Origin: Haemophilus haemolyticus
Lineage (GTDB): Bacteria; Pseudomonadota; Gammaproteobacteria; Enterobacterales; Pasteurellaceae
Direction of reading: 5' to 3'
Length of the DNA stretch: 64,000 bases
NCBI RefSeq assembly: GCF_001679045.1
Contig: NZ_LYCK01000012.1
Span: 1-64,000, forward strand
Shown here: positions 47,203 through 57,322 of the stretch, piece by piece
Layout of the letters: each line of letters starts with the position of its first letter
Position numbering within the stretch: the first letter of the stretch is position 1
Translations under genes and position numbers: made by a program
The notes under the pieces: generated by a model
The model's database searches: none
What the model saw: the letters and a program-made list of their open reading frames with translations, nothing else
What the model was told of the DNA's origin: nothing

Positions 47203-47309
47203 TTGATGTCCTTAAATTTCTGTTTAATTCAGCGAAAATAAGGTATCATACGCGACCGATTTTATCCAGTTTTCCCCCGTTTTAGATTTAGAAAAATAAA
47301 CGAAATAAG

Positions 47310-48404
47310 ATGATTTTAATTCGATATTTAACGAAAGAAGTATTTAAGAGCCAAGTCGCCATTTTGTTCATTTTATTGCTGATATTTTTCTCTCAGCAGT
47401 TAGTGCGCGTACTGGGATCTGCGGCTAATGGTAAAGTGCCGGCTGACTTGGTATTTTCCTTGCTAGGGCTAGGCATGCCTGCTATGGCGCAATTAATGTT
47501 GCCATTATGTTTGTTTATTGCGATTTTACTCACTTTTGGGCGTCTTTATGCGGAAAGTGAAATAACGGTGATGCGTGCTTGTGGTGTCGGACAGCGTGTT
47601 TTAGTGCGTGTGGCGTTAATGCTTTCATTGATTACTGCGGGACTTGCTGCTTATAACGTCTTGTGGCTTTCGCCTTGGTCAATTCAAAAACAAGCGGCAA
47701 TCGTAGAAGATGCCAAAGCGAATCCAACAATGGGGGCACTTTCTTCTGGTCAGTTTATGTCAACAAATAACAACAATTTTGTTTTATTTATTGATAGTAT
47801 CAAAGGAAATCAAATTAATGACGTGTATTTGTTCCAAACTGCGCCAAAAGGACAAACGAAACCATCCGTCGTAACTGCTGAAAAAGGCGAATTAAAAGCG
47901 CTGCCAAATGGCGATCAAATTCTGAATTTACAAAATACGCAACGAGTTGAAGGCACGTCTCTTTTTCCTGATTTCCGCATTACGCATTTTGATGAATATC
48001 AAGCCTATTTAGGGCATCAGGAAACAGAAAATACGAATGATGAAGTCGCGGAATTAACATTGTCTCAACTTATCGGTTTAGATTCTCCTTCTGCGAAATC
48101 TGAATTGCATTGGCGTATTACATTAATCCTTGCGGTTCCACTCATGGCGTTAATTGCTGTGCCGTTAAGTCGTGTAAATCCTCGACAAGGTAGATTTGCC
48201 AAAATTTTACCCGCACTTTTACTCTATTTAATTTATTTTTTATTACAAAGTTCCTTTAAATCTGCGGGGGCAGCAGGAAAATTAGATGCTGCTATTTTTA
48301 TGCCTCTTGTTAATATTGGCTTTTTGTTGCTTGGTATCGTGTTAAACGGTTGGGATAGCGCTGCGATGTATAAATTCCGTCATTTATTCAGTAGAAAAGG
48401 ATAA
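47310..48404 (+). CDS. lptF: LPS export permease LptF
   Basis: Inner-membrane subunit of the LptB2FGC transporter that extracts LPS/LOS. 364 aa: helices at about 11-33, 53-76, 98-120, a periplasmic beta-jellyroll (about 130-255), then three more helices (about 268-345). [17 protein letters not shown] is the typical start. Four bases before lptG. The near-match uptake sequence at about 48207 lacks the first base of the core. Confidence 0.94.
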   Translation: MILIRYLTKEVFKSQVAILFILLLIFFSQQLVRVLGSAANGKVPADLVFSLLGLGMPAMAQLMLPLCLFIAILLTFGRLYAESEITVMRACGVGQRVLVRVALMLSLITAGLAAYNVLWLSPWSIQKQAAIVEDAKANPTMGALSSGQFMSTNNNNFVLFIDSIKGNQINDVYLFQTAPKGQTKPSVVTAEKGELKALPNGDQILNLQNTQRVEGTSLFPDFRITHFDEYQAYLGHQETENTNDEVAELTLSQLIGLDSPSAKSELHWRITLILAVPLMALIAVPLSRVNPRQGRFAKILPALLLYLIYFLLQSSFKSAGAAGKLDAAIFMPLVNIGFLLLGIVLNGWDSAAMYKFRHLFSRKG

Positions 48405-48408
48405 GCAA

Positions 48409-49485
48409 ATGATGAATACCCTCGATCGTTATATTGGAAAAAGTATTCTCGGCTCAATTTTTGCCACTTTGCTTACATTGGTTGGACTCTCTGCCATTAT
48501 CAAATTTGTAGAACAATTTCGTAGCGTAGGTAAAGGCACTTATGATATTTGGCAAGCGGTGGCTTTTACTGGCTTAACCATTCCAAAAGACATTGAAACT
48601 TTCTTTCCTATGGCTGCATTGCTTGGTGCGCTAATGGCTTTGGGCAACCTTGCGAGTCGAAGCGAACTCGTTGTTATGCAAGCTGCTGGATTTTCTCGTT
48701 TTAAAATTGGTATGGCAGTGATGAAAACTGCATTACCGTTAGTTTTATTAACCATGGTGATTGGTGAGTGGGGAATTCCGCAAACAGAACAGTTCGCACG
48801 TGATATGCGTGCTCGAGCGCTTTCTGGTGGTTCAATGCTTTCCATGAAAAATGGCGTTTGGGCAAAAGATGGTAATAATTTTGTGTTTGTTAGACGTGTT
48901 ACCGATGACGCAAAATTAAACGATATTTATATTTATACTTTTGATCAGCATCGTAATTTGACGGAGTTGAAACATGCTAACCAAGCAAGTTATTCGGAAG
49001 ATGAAAGTAAATGGACTTTACGTCAAGTAAACCATTCTATGATTACCAAAGATGAAATCACGACAAGTAATCGCTTATCGGAAAAATGGGAAACAAATTT
49101 AACGCCAGATAAATTAGGCGCTGTTTCTTTACGTCCTACATCACTGTCTATTTCAGGTTTGTATAATTACATTTCATTTTTACGTGAAACAGGTCAAGAT
49201 GTGAGTCGTTTTGAACTCACATTCTGGCGAAAAATTTTCCAACCTGTATCTGTTGGCGTAATGATGTTATTGGCATTATCTTTTATTTTTGGATCACTAC
49301 GCAGTGTGACGGCGGGGGCAAGAATTGTAACGGGCATCTGTTTTGGCTTTTTGTTCTATGTAGTAAATGAAATTTTCGGGCAAATGAGCGTTGTTTATAA
49401 CATGCCTGCTGTTTTCGGTGCGCTAATGCCAAGTTTGCTATTTATCGTGATGATTTGGTGGTTGCTGAGTCGGAAACGGGATTAA
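48409..49485 (+). CDS. lptG: LPS export permease LptG
   Basis: Second permease subunit of the LPS/LOS transporter. 358 aa with the same helix-jellyroll-helix plan. MNTLDRYIGKSILGSIF is the conserved N-terminus. Two adjacent ATGs (48409, 48412) are possible starts; AAAGGATAAG at the lptF end serves as ribosome site. Translationally coupled to lptF. Confidence 0.94.
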   Translation: MMNTLDRYIGKSILGSIFATLLTLVGLSAIIKFVEQFRSVGKGTYDIWQAVAFTGLTIPKDIETFFPMAALLGALMALGNLASRSELVVMQAAGFSRFKIGMAVMKTALPLVLLTMVIGEWGIPQTEQFARDMRARALSGGSMLSMKNGVWAKDGNNFVFVRRVTDDAKLNDIYIYTFDQHRNLTELKHANQASYSEDESKWTLRQVNHSMITKDEITTSNRLSEKWETNLTPDKLGAVSLRPTSLSISGLYNYISFLRETGQDVSRFELTFWRKIFQPVSVGVMMLLALSFIFGSLRSVTAGARIVTGICFGFLFYVVNEIFGQMSVVYNMPAVFGALMPSLLFIVMIWWLLSRKRD

Positions 49486-49571
49486 TCCAGATTGTTCAAA
49501 TAATTGCGTGTTCAGAAATGGCACGCAATATTTTTATGTGTTGTTTTCAAATGGAAGAAGTTAAAAAATCA

Positions 49572-50417
49572 ATGAAAATTGGCTTAGTGTTAGAGGGTGG
49601 AGCGATGCGAGGCATGTACACCGCGGGAGTACTAGATACCTTCTTAGATAAAGATTTTTGGGTTGATGGTATCATTTCTGTTTCTGCAGGTGCATTGTTT
49701 GGTGTTAATTATCCTTCTAGGCAAAAAGGGCGGGCAATTCGTTATAACAAGAAATTTATATCAGATAAGCGTTATATCAGTTTTAAAAGTTTGGTGAGCA
49801 CTGGAAATATCGTGAATAAAGACTTTGCTTTTTATGAAGTACCTTTCAAATATGATGTGTTTGATAATAAAACGTTTAAAGAATCAGATATCGATTTTTA
49901 TGTAGCTGTGACTAATTTACAAACCGCTCAAGCGGAATATGTCAAATTAACAGATCCTTTGGCGCAAATGGAAGTGTTGCGTGCCACTTCCGCTATGCCT
50001 TATGTTTCTAGGCCAGTTGAGATAGACGGCATTCCTTATTTGGATGGTGCCATTGCGGATTCTATTCCTGTCGAACAAATACAGAAGCTAGGATACGATA
50101 AAATCATTGTTATTCTTACCCGCACTTTAGATTATCGAAAATCTAAGTCAATGACTTCTTGGATTGCTAAATGGTTTTATCGACGTTATCCACATTTTGC
50201 AGATGCCGTAAATCAGCGTTATGCCATGTATAATCGACAAGTTGAAAATGTGATTAAGCTAGCAGAAAAAGGCGATATTTTTGTTATTCGACCTTCTGTT
50301 GATTTGAAGATTAAGCGTATTGAAAAAGATCCCAATAAATTGCAGGCAATGTATGAACTTGGTGTGAAAGATATGCAATTACAGTGGAAAAATTTATTGG
50401 ATTATTTAAATCGATAA
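49572..50417 (+). CDS. Patatin-like phospholipase family protein
   Basis: 281 aa from the ATG at 49572; the open frame extends 39 codons upstream into lptG but that part shows no conservation and MKIGLVLEGG is the family start. The patatin fold shows the oxyanion loop LEGGAMRGMYTAGVLD (6-21), the serine elbow VSAG and the Asp of LDGAIADSIP. The elbow reads S-V-S-A-G, not the usual G-x-S-x-G, yet Ser remains. Similar to the E. coli YjjU group. Cytoplasmic, no signal peptide; lipid substrate unknown. Confidence 0.85.
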   Translation: MKIGLVLEGGAMRGMYTAGVLDTFLDKDFWVDGIISVSAGALFGVNYPSRQKGRAIRYNKKFISDKRYISFKSLVSTGNIVNKDFAFYEVPFKYDVFDNKTFKESDIDFYVAVTNLQTAQAEYVKLTDPLAQMEVLRATSAMPYVSRPVEIDGIPYLDGAIADSIPVEQIQKLGYDKIIVILTRTLDYRKSKSMTSWIAKWFYRRYPHFADAVNQRYAMYNRQVENVIKLAEKGDIFVIRPSVDLKIKRIEKDPNKLQAMYELGVKDMQLQWKNLLDYLNR

Positions 50418-50420
50418 TAA

Positions 50421-50458
50421 AAATGGATTAAACCTTTTACCGTTTAATCCATTTTTAT
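50421..50458. terminator. Bidirectional terminator, patatin / letB
   Basis: AAAATGGATTAAAC (50421-50434) pairs perfectly with GTTTAATCCATTTT (50443-50456), between convergent genes, with A- and T-runs at the two sides. Confidence 0.92.
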
Positions 50459-53101
50459 TTATTGTGGTAACGCGCCGCTTCCCCAAGTTTGTACTTCTTC
50501 TGGGCGTTTTATCTGGAGCAAGAAACGTTTGTTTGGCTGCGCCTGTGGTTGAATTTCTTTTTCTGATGGTGTAGAGAAAGAAATACCACCTTTTAGCAAC
50601 TGTTGAACACTTCCCGTATTAAATACCGCACCTTTCCAGCCTAAGGTAAAGTCATAGCCTGATGCAATCCAAAATTCTGTATTTTGTCGAACAAGATGGC
50701 TATATTTCGTCATGATTGCGATATGCACTAAGACGCGATCACCAAGACTGTTAAGCTCAAATTTTTTCACTGTACCCACTTCTACGCCTCGATAAAGAAT
50801 TGGTGATCCTTCACTTAAATTCATTGCATCGCGTGTTTCTAAAATAAATGGCGTACCATTACTAAATTTATTACGTTGTGGAGCTGTTTGAGATAAATTA
50901 AATTGCGTTTTTGGTTTACCATTCCCAATTTCAATATCGATATAAGGTTGTAATAAGCTATCAAGGTTATCTACTCCACCTGCTGAAATTTGTGGTGAGA
51001 TAATCGTAAAGTTAGAACCTTCTTTTGCAATCATATTCATATAATTAGGGTTGATTAATGCTTTTGCAGTGATGCGTTTAGATTTTTCATCAAGCTGAAT
51101 ACTGTCAATTTGCCCCACATCTAGACCCAAATAGCGCAGACTCATCCCTTTGCTAAGATTGGTTGCATCATCTGCCGTTAAGGTGATGGCAAGCCCGATG
51201 GATTTTGCATAACTTTCATTTGCGTAAAGTGTTCGATTATTGCCCGAACCACTATTATCAAAGCTAATCGCACCTTTTAATGAACGCGCAAGTGGCGTAG
51301 CTTGAATGCTAATTCCTTTCGGTGTGATATCAATTTTCGCCGCACTTTCTACCCAAAATCGGCTTTTATCGGTCAACAAATGTTGATAGGCAGGATAAAT
51401 ATAAACCTCCACATCAAAGCTATTAGTTTTAGGTTTAATATTTAAAATCTTTCCCACCTCAAATTGACGATATAGTACGAGAGAACCTTTATCAATGCTT
51501 GGTAACGTTTGGGTGTGTAAGGTTATCGTTGGCGTAAGAATATTTCCTATGATGCCATGTTCAGCGTTGCTGATATTTTGATAAAGCGGATAGCTATCTT
51601 TAGCTTTTCCCTGACCTTGTTTCGTTAGTACTCGTACGCCACCTTGTAACCATTTTTCTGGTGTCGCGGATTCAAAACGCAATCCGTCTAATCCAACGCT
51701 GATATCAAAGTTGGTTGCTGCGACAAATTGTGTGTTTTCGTGAATTAAATTGCGATATTCAGATGCAATTGCTGCCTTAAATTGCACACCATTTATATCC
51801 ACTTTTTGTGAAACAATTTGTCCGATTGGCATGTTGTTATAAAACACATTTTGACCTTCACTTACACCATAATTTTCTGGTGCGGTGAGTGTTAAAACTA
51901 ATGTATTAGGTGCATTGAGTAATAACTCATTTTCTTTAATGACATCAAATTGATGCTTAGTTTCACCATCTCCAGCAATGACATCAAAATATTCGCCACG
52001 AAAGAATTTTTTTGGATCTGCTAAATTACCAAGATCCGTTTTTTTATTGCGAAGTACAATTTTGCTATTCGCTTTAAATAAAGAGGCTTGGTTTGGATCT
52101 ATCAATAAACTGCCTTCTAAAATTTCATCGTTATTTTCAACCGCACTTATTTTAGAAAGAATCCCGATAGGATTATCTTGAGAATAAACCTCGGTCTGTC
52201 CTGCAACGAGACCAGCAGATGCAGGTATATTTACGTTGACTTCAATGCCACGTTTTGCGGCTTTTAAATTGGTATAGAGCGTGAAATGACTATTTTCATC
52301 TGCTTTTGGGCTATCAGCTGGAGAGTCAAAAGAAACAGCACCTTGTACAACCGCATTTAAACTTTCTACATTTAGATTTAAGCCTGATGGGCTAATGTTA
52401 GCGTTAATGCCACTGATGTTCCAAAAACGTGAATCTTTTTTCACAAACTGTGCATAGGCTTTATCAATCACCACATCTATTTGCACTTTATTGTCTTTAT
52501 TAATGCGGTAATCGTAAATTTTTCCTACAGGTAGTTTTTTAAAATAGACGGATGCACCGATGGAAATTGAGCCTAAGTCATCAGAAATTAAGTGAATCAA
52601 TAAATCTCCAGGCGAAACTTGGGCAATGGGGCCTTGTTCTTCCGCAATAAATTCGTCTTCGTGATCGCCATCACCCGGTTGAAGAGTGATGTAATTGCCT
52701 GATACGAGAGAATCTAAACCTGAAATTCCTGCAAGTGAAACATTTGGTTGAACAAGCCAGAATTTTGTATTTTCACGTAAAATACTTGACGCTTCAGGAT
52801 TGATATTGGCAACAACTTCCACTTTTTGCATGTTATCTGTGAAATTTACTTTTTTCACCACACCAATTTGCAAACCTTGGTAGCGAACTTGTGTTTTATC
52901 CGCAACGATACCAGAGCCATTGGTAAAGGTAATCGTGATGCTTGTGCCACGTTCCTTAACAATTTGGAAGAATAAAATTGCCCCAATACATAATGCAATA
53001 AAGGGAAGTAACCAAAATGGAGAAATACGACGAGTTTTTCGTACTGCCGCTGTAATTTCTGTATGTTGATCTTTCATTGAAGAACTATTTTTCTCTGTCA
53101 T
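50459..53101 (-). CDS. letB: MCE-domain lipid transport tunnel protein LetB (YebT)
   Basis: Periplasm-spanning phospholipid conduit. 880 aa, matching E. coli LetB (877) and its seven tandem MCE domains. One N-terminal membrane anchor (about 28-47). MCE repeats recur about every 115 residues with segments like VRYQGLQIGVVKKV, VYFKKLPVGKIYDY, VFYNNMPIGQIVS, LRYLGLDVGQIDSI and ILYRGVEVGTVKKF. Overlaps the end of letA by 17 bases; the two act together between inner and outer membranes. One uptake sequence at 52140-52148. Confidence 0.92.
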   Translation of the reverse strand: MTEKNSSSMKDQHTEITAAVRKTRRISPFWLLPFIALCIGAILFFQIVKERGTSITITFTNGSGIVADKTQVRYQGLQIGVVKKVNFTDNMQKVEVVANINPEASSILRENTKFWLVQPNVSLAGISGLDSLVSGNYITLQPGDGDHEDEFIAEEQGPIAQVSPGDLLIHLISDDLGSISIGASVYFKKLPVGKIYDYRINKDNKVQIDVVIDKAYAQFVKKDSRFWNISGINANISPSGLNLNVESLNAVVQGAVSFDSPADSPKADENSHFTLYTNLKAAKRGIEVNVNIPASAGLVAGQTEVYSQDNPIGILSKISAVENNDEILEGSLLIDPNQASLFKANSKIVLRNKKTDLGNLADPKKFFRGEYFDVIAGDGETKHQFDVIKENELLLNAPNTLVLTLTAPENYGVSEGQNVFYNNMPIGQIVSQKVDINGVQFKAAIASEYRNLIHENTQFVAATNFDISVGLDGLRFESATPEKWLQGGVRVLTKQGQGKAKDSYPLYQNISNAEHGIIGNILTPTITLHTQTLPSIDKGSLVLYRQFEVGKILNIKPKTNSFDVEVYIYPAYQHLLTDKSRFWVESAAKIDITPKGISIQATPLARSLKGAISFDNSGSGNNRTLYANESYAKSIGLAITLTADDATNLSKGMSLRYLGLDVGQIDSIQLDEKSKRITAKALINPNYMNMIAKEGSNFTIISPQISAGGVDNLDSLLQPYIDIEIGNGKPKTQFNLSQTAPQRNKFSNGTPFILETRDAMNLSEGSPILYRGVEVGTVKKFELNSLGDRVLVHIAIMTKYSHLVRQNTEFWIASGYDFTLGWKGAVFNTGSVQQLLKGGISFSTPSEKEIQPQAQPNKRFLLQIKRPEEVQTWGSGALPQ

Positions 53102-54335
53102 AAATTTTCCAAATTAATCGACTATCAAATTGTGAGGTTGAAATCATGCTGCAAAATACGGCAGCGCCGAAGTAAAATGCGCCAGGACCAACGGTAAAAT
53201 TAATAATTTCACCCCTAGTTACTAGTGACATCATTAAGGCTAATACAAATAAATCTAGCATCGACCAGCGCCCAACGAAATGCACAATATGCAATAAACG
53301 TATTTGCCATTTTATAGAATGTTGCCATTTAAAATGAACACAACTTAGTAAGTAAAGTAAGATTGCCGCTTTACTGATTGGGACAAAAATACTCGCAAAG
53401 AATACCACGAAAGCAACAAAATAACTGCCCATGTTAACAAAAGAAATTACACCAGATATTAATGTATCTTCAGAGAGTGCTCCTGTTAAATAAATGCCTG
53501 ATATGGGTAATAAATTTGCTGGGAAAAGCATAATAATCCCTGCAATTAAACTTGCCCAAGTGCGTTGTAACTTAATATTATCTGAAATATGAACAGGCGA
53601 TAAACAGCGCGGACATCGTGGGTTGTTCTTTTTATCGTAATGAATACCGTTTTTTGAAAATGTATAGTTACAAGCATTACATAATTCAATGTTGTTTGCA
53701 TCATAAGCGGGTTCATTTTCGGGATAAAACTCTTTCCATAATGCTTTAAGGTTTAATTTGATAAAAAGTAAGGTTGTCAAAAGTGCGGTGAAAATAAAGG
53801 GAATTAAATAAACATTAATTTCCAGTGTTGCATATTCACGCACCTTGAACATCGTCACGCCTAGCGCAACTAAATAAACATCAAACATAACCCAAGGTTT
53901 TATATAACCTAAAAAAAGCAAAACACTACGTGGTTTAATATGCAAAATTTTTGCAATCCAGAGCATGATGACTAAAATTGCAAAGGTAATTGGCATCACA
54001 ACGGCACAGATAAACACCATAAAGGCAGTGTATTCATAGCCTGCCACTGACATTTTCCAAATACCTTCCCAAATAGATGCATCAATTTTTACACCTAACA
54101 AATGAAGACTTAATAGGGGATAACCCAAGGCAAATGGCATCAAAATAAGGATCGATAAAGCAACCATAGCACAACGATGAACAGACCAACGCCCACCTGT
54201 CGCTAAATGGTGATGACAACGTGGACATTCAGCTTGTTCATCTTTATTTAATATTAAAGGTGTTTCTACGCTAACATCACATTCTTCGCATTTTATAATT
54301 TGAAATGATTTTTGTGTGAGGTTTGATTCTTGCAC
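53085..54335 (-). CDS. letA: LetA/PqiA-family inner-membrane protein
   Basis: Membrane partner of LetB. 416 aa with two PqiA modules, each opened by a zinc-ribbon: CEECD (16-20) with CPRCHHH (about 38), and CNACN (about 211) with CPRCLSP (about 234). Each module is followed by four or so hydrophobic helices. AGATAATC-type leader; no strong ribosome site. letA-letB order and overlap are as in E. coli yebST. An uptake sequence lies inside (53781-53789). Confidence 0.9.
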   Translation of the reverse strand: MQESNLTQKSFQIIKCEECDVSVETPLILNKDEQAECPRCHHHLATGGRWSVHRCAMVALSILILMPFALGYPLLSLHLLGVKIDASIWEGIWKMSVAGYEYTAFMVFICAVVMPITFAILVIMLWIAKILHIKPRSVLLFLGYIKPWVMFDVYLVALGVTMFKVREYATLEINVYLIPFIFTALLTTLLFIKLNLKALWKEFYPENEPAYDANNIELCNACNYTFSKNGIHYDKKNNPRCPRCLSPVHISDNIKLQRTWASLIAGIIMLFPANLLPISGIYLTGALSEDTLISGVISFVNMGSYFVAFVVFFASIFVPISKAAILLYLLSCVHFKWQHSIKWQIRLLHIVHFVGRWSMLDLFVLALMMSLVTRGEIINFTVGPGAFYFGAAVFCSMISTSQFDSRLIWKIYDREK

Positions 54336-54514
54336 GAAAGATTATCTTTTATTCGGTTGTTAAAAACGGGTCATTTTAGCCTTGTTTAAGTATATATGGG
54401 AAGTGTTCTTGACTATTTTTGTGCAAAATTTATTCACAATGTTTTGATTCATTGTAAATTTTGTAAAAAGTGCGATAAACTAGGTCGGTTTATATTTACC
54501 CTAGGATAACTAAC

Positions 54515-55153
54515 ATGACTGATTCTCAATCTGGCGTTCAGACCACTGATGCGCAAGTAAATTCACAAAAACTAACCAATACAAAAGATATTATTGCGTA
54601 TTTGGCTGAAAAATTCCCACTTTGCTTTATTTTAGAAGGCGAAGCAAAACCATTAAAAATTGGTCTGTTCCAAGATTTAGCGGAAGCATTACAAGATGAT
54701 GAGCGTGTAAGCAAAACTCAGTTGCGTCAGGCTCTTCGTCAATACACATCAAATTGGCGTTATTTACATGGCTGTCGCGAAGGCGCAGTGCGCGTAGATT
54801 TACAAGGTAATCCAGCCGGCGTGTTAGAAGCTGAACATGTAGCCCATGCAGCTCAACAGCTTGCAGATGCTAAAGCGCGTGTTGCCGAAAAACGTAAAGC
54901 TGAGGCTGTAGCGAAAAAAGCACAACAAAAACAACGCCCACGTAAACCTGCAAATAAAAATGCTAAACATTTCAATAAGCCCTCATTAAGTGCGGTTGAT
55001 TTTTCACAAATTTCTGTTGGTTCTGTGGTGAAAGTGAAAGCTGGTGATCATGCGAAAAAAGCAACAGTAGTGGAAGTGCTAAAAGACTCAGCACGTGTTG
55101 AACTTGAAAACGGTTTGGTTATGAGCGTAGCTGCAGATCGTTTATTTGCATAA
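54515..55153 (+). CDS. proQ: RNA chaperone ProQ
   Basis: Global small-RNA binding protein. 212 aa: N-terminal FinO-like domain (about 25-120; FPLCFILEGEAKPLKIGLFQ, LRQYTSNWRYL), a Lys/Ala/Arg linker (about 120-160) and a C-terminal SH3/Tudor-like domain (about 168-212). CTAGGATAA ribosome site. Adjacent to prc on the same strand, the same pairing as in E. coli. Confidence 0.94.
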   Translation: MTDSQSGVQTTDAQVNSQKLTNTKDIIAYLAEKFPLCFILEGEAKPLKIGLFQDLAEALQDDERVSKTQLRQALRQYTSNWRYLHGCREGAVRVDLQGNPAGVLEAEHVAHAAQQLADAKARVAEKRKAEAVAKKAQQKQRPRKPANKNAKHFNKPSLSAVDFSQISVGSVVKVKAGDHAKKATVVEVLKDSARVELENGLVMSVAADRLFA

Positions 55154-55179
55154 TGATTTAATTCTACTCGGGAAAGGTT

Positions 55180-57255
55180 ATGAGATCTAATATTTCAAAA
55201 AATGTGATTACTAGCGCATTGTTATCGGTATTGTTAATCGGCTCTGTGCCTGCTTTGGCTGTGCAGCCTAAATTAAAACTGAGCGATATCACTATTCCAA
55301 CAGCAAGCGAAGAGAATCAGTTGGCGACTAAGCGTGCAACGACTCGATTAACCCAATCGCATTATCGAAAGATCTCATTGGATGATGCTTTTTCTGAGAA
55401 GATTTTTGATCGTTATATCAAAAATATTGATTTTAGCCATAACACCTTTTTGCAATCTGATGTAGATGAACTTCGTCAAAAATATGGCGCTAAGTTGGAT
55501 GACCAGTTAAATCAAGGTGATCTTTCTGCTGCTTTTGATATTTATGATGTAATGATGAAGCGTCGTTATGAACGTTATGCTTATGCGTTGTCTTTATTAG
55601 ATAAAGAGCCTAATTTGAATGGCCAGGATCAAATTGAAATTGATCGTGAAAAAGCAGCATTTCCGAAAACCGAAGAGGAAGCTAACAAACTTTGGGAAGA
55701 GCGAGTAAAAAATGACGTTATTAATCTTAAATTAAAAGATAAAAAATGGTCAGAAATTAAAACAAAACTCACCAAACGTTATAATTTGGCAATTCGCCGT
55801 TTAACTCAAACGAAGGCTGATGATATTCTTCAAACTTATTTGAATGCATTTGCTCGTGAAATTGACCCTCATACCAGCTATCTTGCACCAAGAACCGCGA
55901 AAAGTTTTAACGAAAGTATGAATCTTTCTCTTGAGGGGATTGGGGCAACGTTACAATCAGAAGATGATGAAACAAGTATTAAATCACTTGTTCCTGGCGC
56001 ACCTGCGGAGAAAAGTAAAAAATTACATCCTGGAGATAAAATTATTGGTGTGGGCCAATCAACAGGTGAAATTGAAGATATCGTTGGCTGGCGTTTAGAA
56101 GATATCGTTGAGAAAATCAAAGGTAAAAAAGGCACAAAAGTGCGGTTAGAAATTGAGCCGTCTAAAGGTGGAAAATCCCGTATTATTACTTTAGTGCGCG
56201 ATAAAGTGCGCATTGAAGATCAAGCCGCAAAATTAACCATGGATAAAGCCGATGGTAAAAATATTGCGGTAATCAAGGTGCCAAGTTTCTATATTGGTTT
56301 AACTGATGATGTTAAAAAATTATTGGTTAAAGCAGAAAAACAAAAAGCCGATGCGTTAATTATTGATTTGCGTGAGAACGGTGGTGGTGCATTAACAGAA
56401 GCGGTTGCTTTAAGTGGTTTGTTTATTACGAATGGTCCTGTTGTGCAAGTACGTGATGCCTATCAACGAATTCGTGTACATGAAGACGATGATGCCGAGC
56501 AACAATATAAAGGCCCTTTGTTGGTCATGATTAACCGTTACAGTGCTTCTGCATCAGAAATTTTTGCAGCGGCAATGCAGGATTACAACCGCGGTATTGT
56601 TATTGGACAAAATACTTATGGTAAAGGTACCGTTCAGCAAAGTCGCCCTTTGAATTTTGTGTATGATTTGGATCAGACGCCGTTAGGTTTATTGCAATAT
56701 ACCATCCAAAAATTCTATCGAATTAATGGTGGATCAACTCAGTTAAAAGGTGTGGCGGCAGATATTAATTTCCCTGAAATTATCGATGCGAAAGAGTACG
56801 GCGAAGATAAAGAAGATAATGCATTGCCGTGGGATAAAATTCCATCTGCAACTTATAAAGAAGTTGGCAATGCGCGTAAAGATGTTGATGTATTAAATCA
56901 AAAACATCTTGATCGTATTGCTAAAGATCCTGAGTTTATCGCATTAAACGAAGATTTAAAAATTCGTAATGAGCGCCGTGATCGTAAATTCTTATCGTTG
57001 AATTATCAAACGCGTAAAGCTGAAAACGATAAAGATGATGCAAGACGTTTAAAAGATATTAATGATCGTTTTAAACGAGAAGGTAAAAAAGCATTAAATG
57101 ATATTGATGATTTACCGAAAGATTATGAAGCGCCAGATTTCTTCTTAAAAGAAGCAGAAAAAATGGCTGCGGATTTTGTTATGTTGAATTCAAGTGAGCA
57201 AGATGTTGGCAAAGAAATTCAAAAATCAACAGAGACAATAGAAGAGAAAAAATAA
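55180..57255 (+). CDS. prc: Carboxy-terminal (tail-specific) protease Prc
   Basis: Periplasmic protease that degrades proteins with nonpolar C-termini and controls the peptidoglycan hydrolase MepS. 691 aa: signal peptide (about 1-28), N-terminal helical region, PDZ domain (about 235-325), S41 protease with Ser457 (RYSASASEIF) and Lys482 (TYGKGTVQ), 25 residues apart as in E. coli. The C-terminal DUF3340 region follows. GGAAAGG ribosome site. One uptake sequence inside (56138). Confidence 0.95.
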   Translation: MRSNISKNVITSALLSVLLIGSVPALAVQPKLKLSDITIPTASEENQLATKRATTRLTQSHYRKISLDDAFSEKIFDRYIKNIDFSHNTFLQSDVDELRQKYGAKLDDQLNQGDLSAAFDIYDVMMKRRYERYAYALSLLDKEPNLNGQDQIEIDREKAAFPKTEEEANKLWEERVKNDVINLKLKDKKWSEIKTKLTKRYNLAIRRLTQTKADDILQTYLNAFAREIDPHTSYLAPRTAKSFNESMNLSLEGIGATLQSEDDETSIKSLVPGAPAEKSKKLHPGDKIIGVGQSTGEIEDIVGWRLEDIVEKIKGKKGTKVRLEIEPSKGGKSRIITLVRDKVRIEDQAAKLTMDKADGKNIAVIKVPSFYIGLTDDVKKLLVKAEKQKADALIIDLRENGGGALTEAVALSGLFITNGPVVQVRDAYQRIRVHEDDDAEQQYKGPLLVMINRYSASASEIFAAAMQDYNRGIVIGQNTYGKGTVQQSRPLNFVYDLDQTPLGLLQYTIQKFYRINGGSTQLKGVAADINFPEIIDAKEYGEDKEDNALPWDKIPSATYKEVGNARKDVDVLNQKHLDRIAKDPEFIALNEDLKIRNERRDRKFLSLNYQTRKAENDKDDARRLKDINDRFKREGKKALNDIDDLPKDYEAPDFFLKEAEKMAADFVMLNSSEQDVGKEIQKSTETIEEKK

Positions 57256-57264
57256 AATTATTTT

Positions 57265-57301
57265 AACCGCACTTTATTTTAGAATTAAATAAAGTGCGGT
57301 T
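57265..57301 (+). terminator. Uptake-sequence terminator after prc
   Basis: AACCGCACTTTATTT (57265-57279) pairs with AAATAAAGTGCGGTT (57287-57301). Both arms contain an exact uptake sequence. TGTTTT follows. Confidence 0.8.
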
Positions 57302-57322
57302 GTTTTAGGGAATATTTAAGGA

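Noticed and set aside
49455..49571. Upstream extension of the patatin-like gene into lptG
   Set aside because: Not conserved, overlaps lptG, and the family begins at MKIGLVLEGG.
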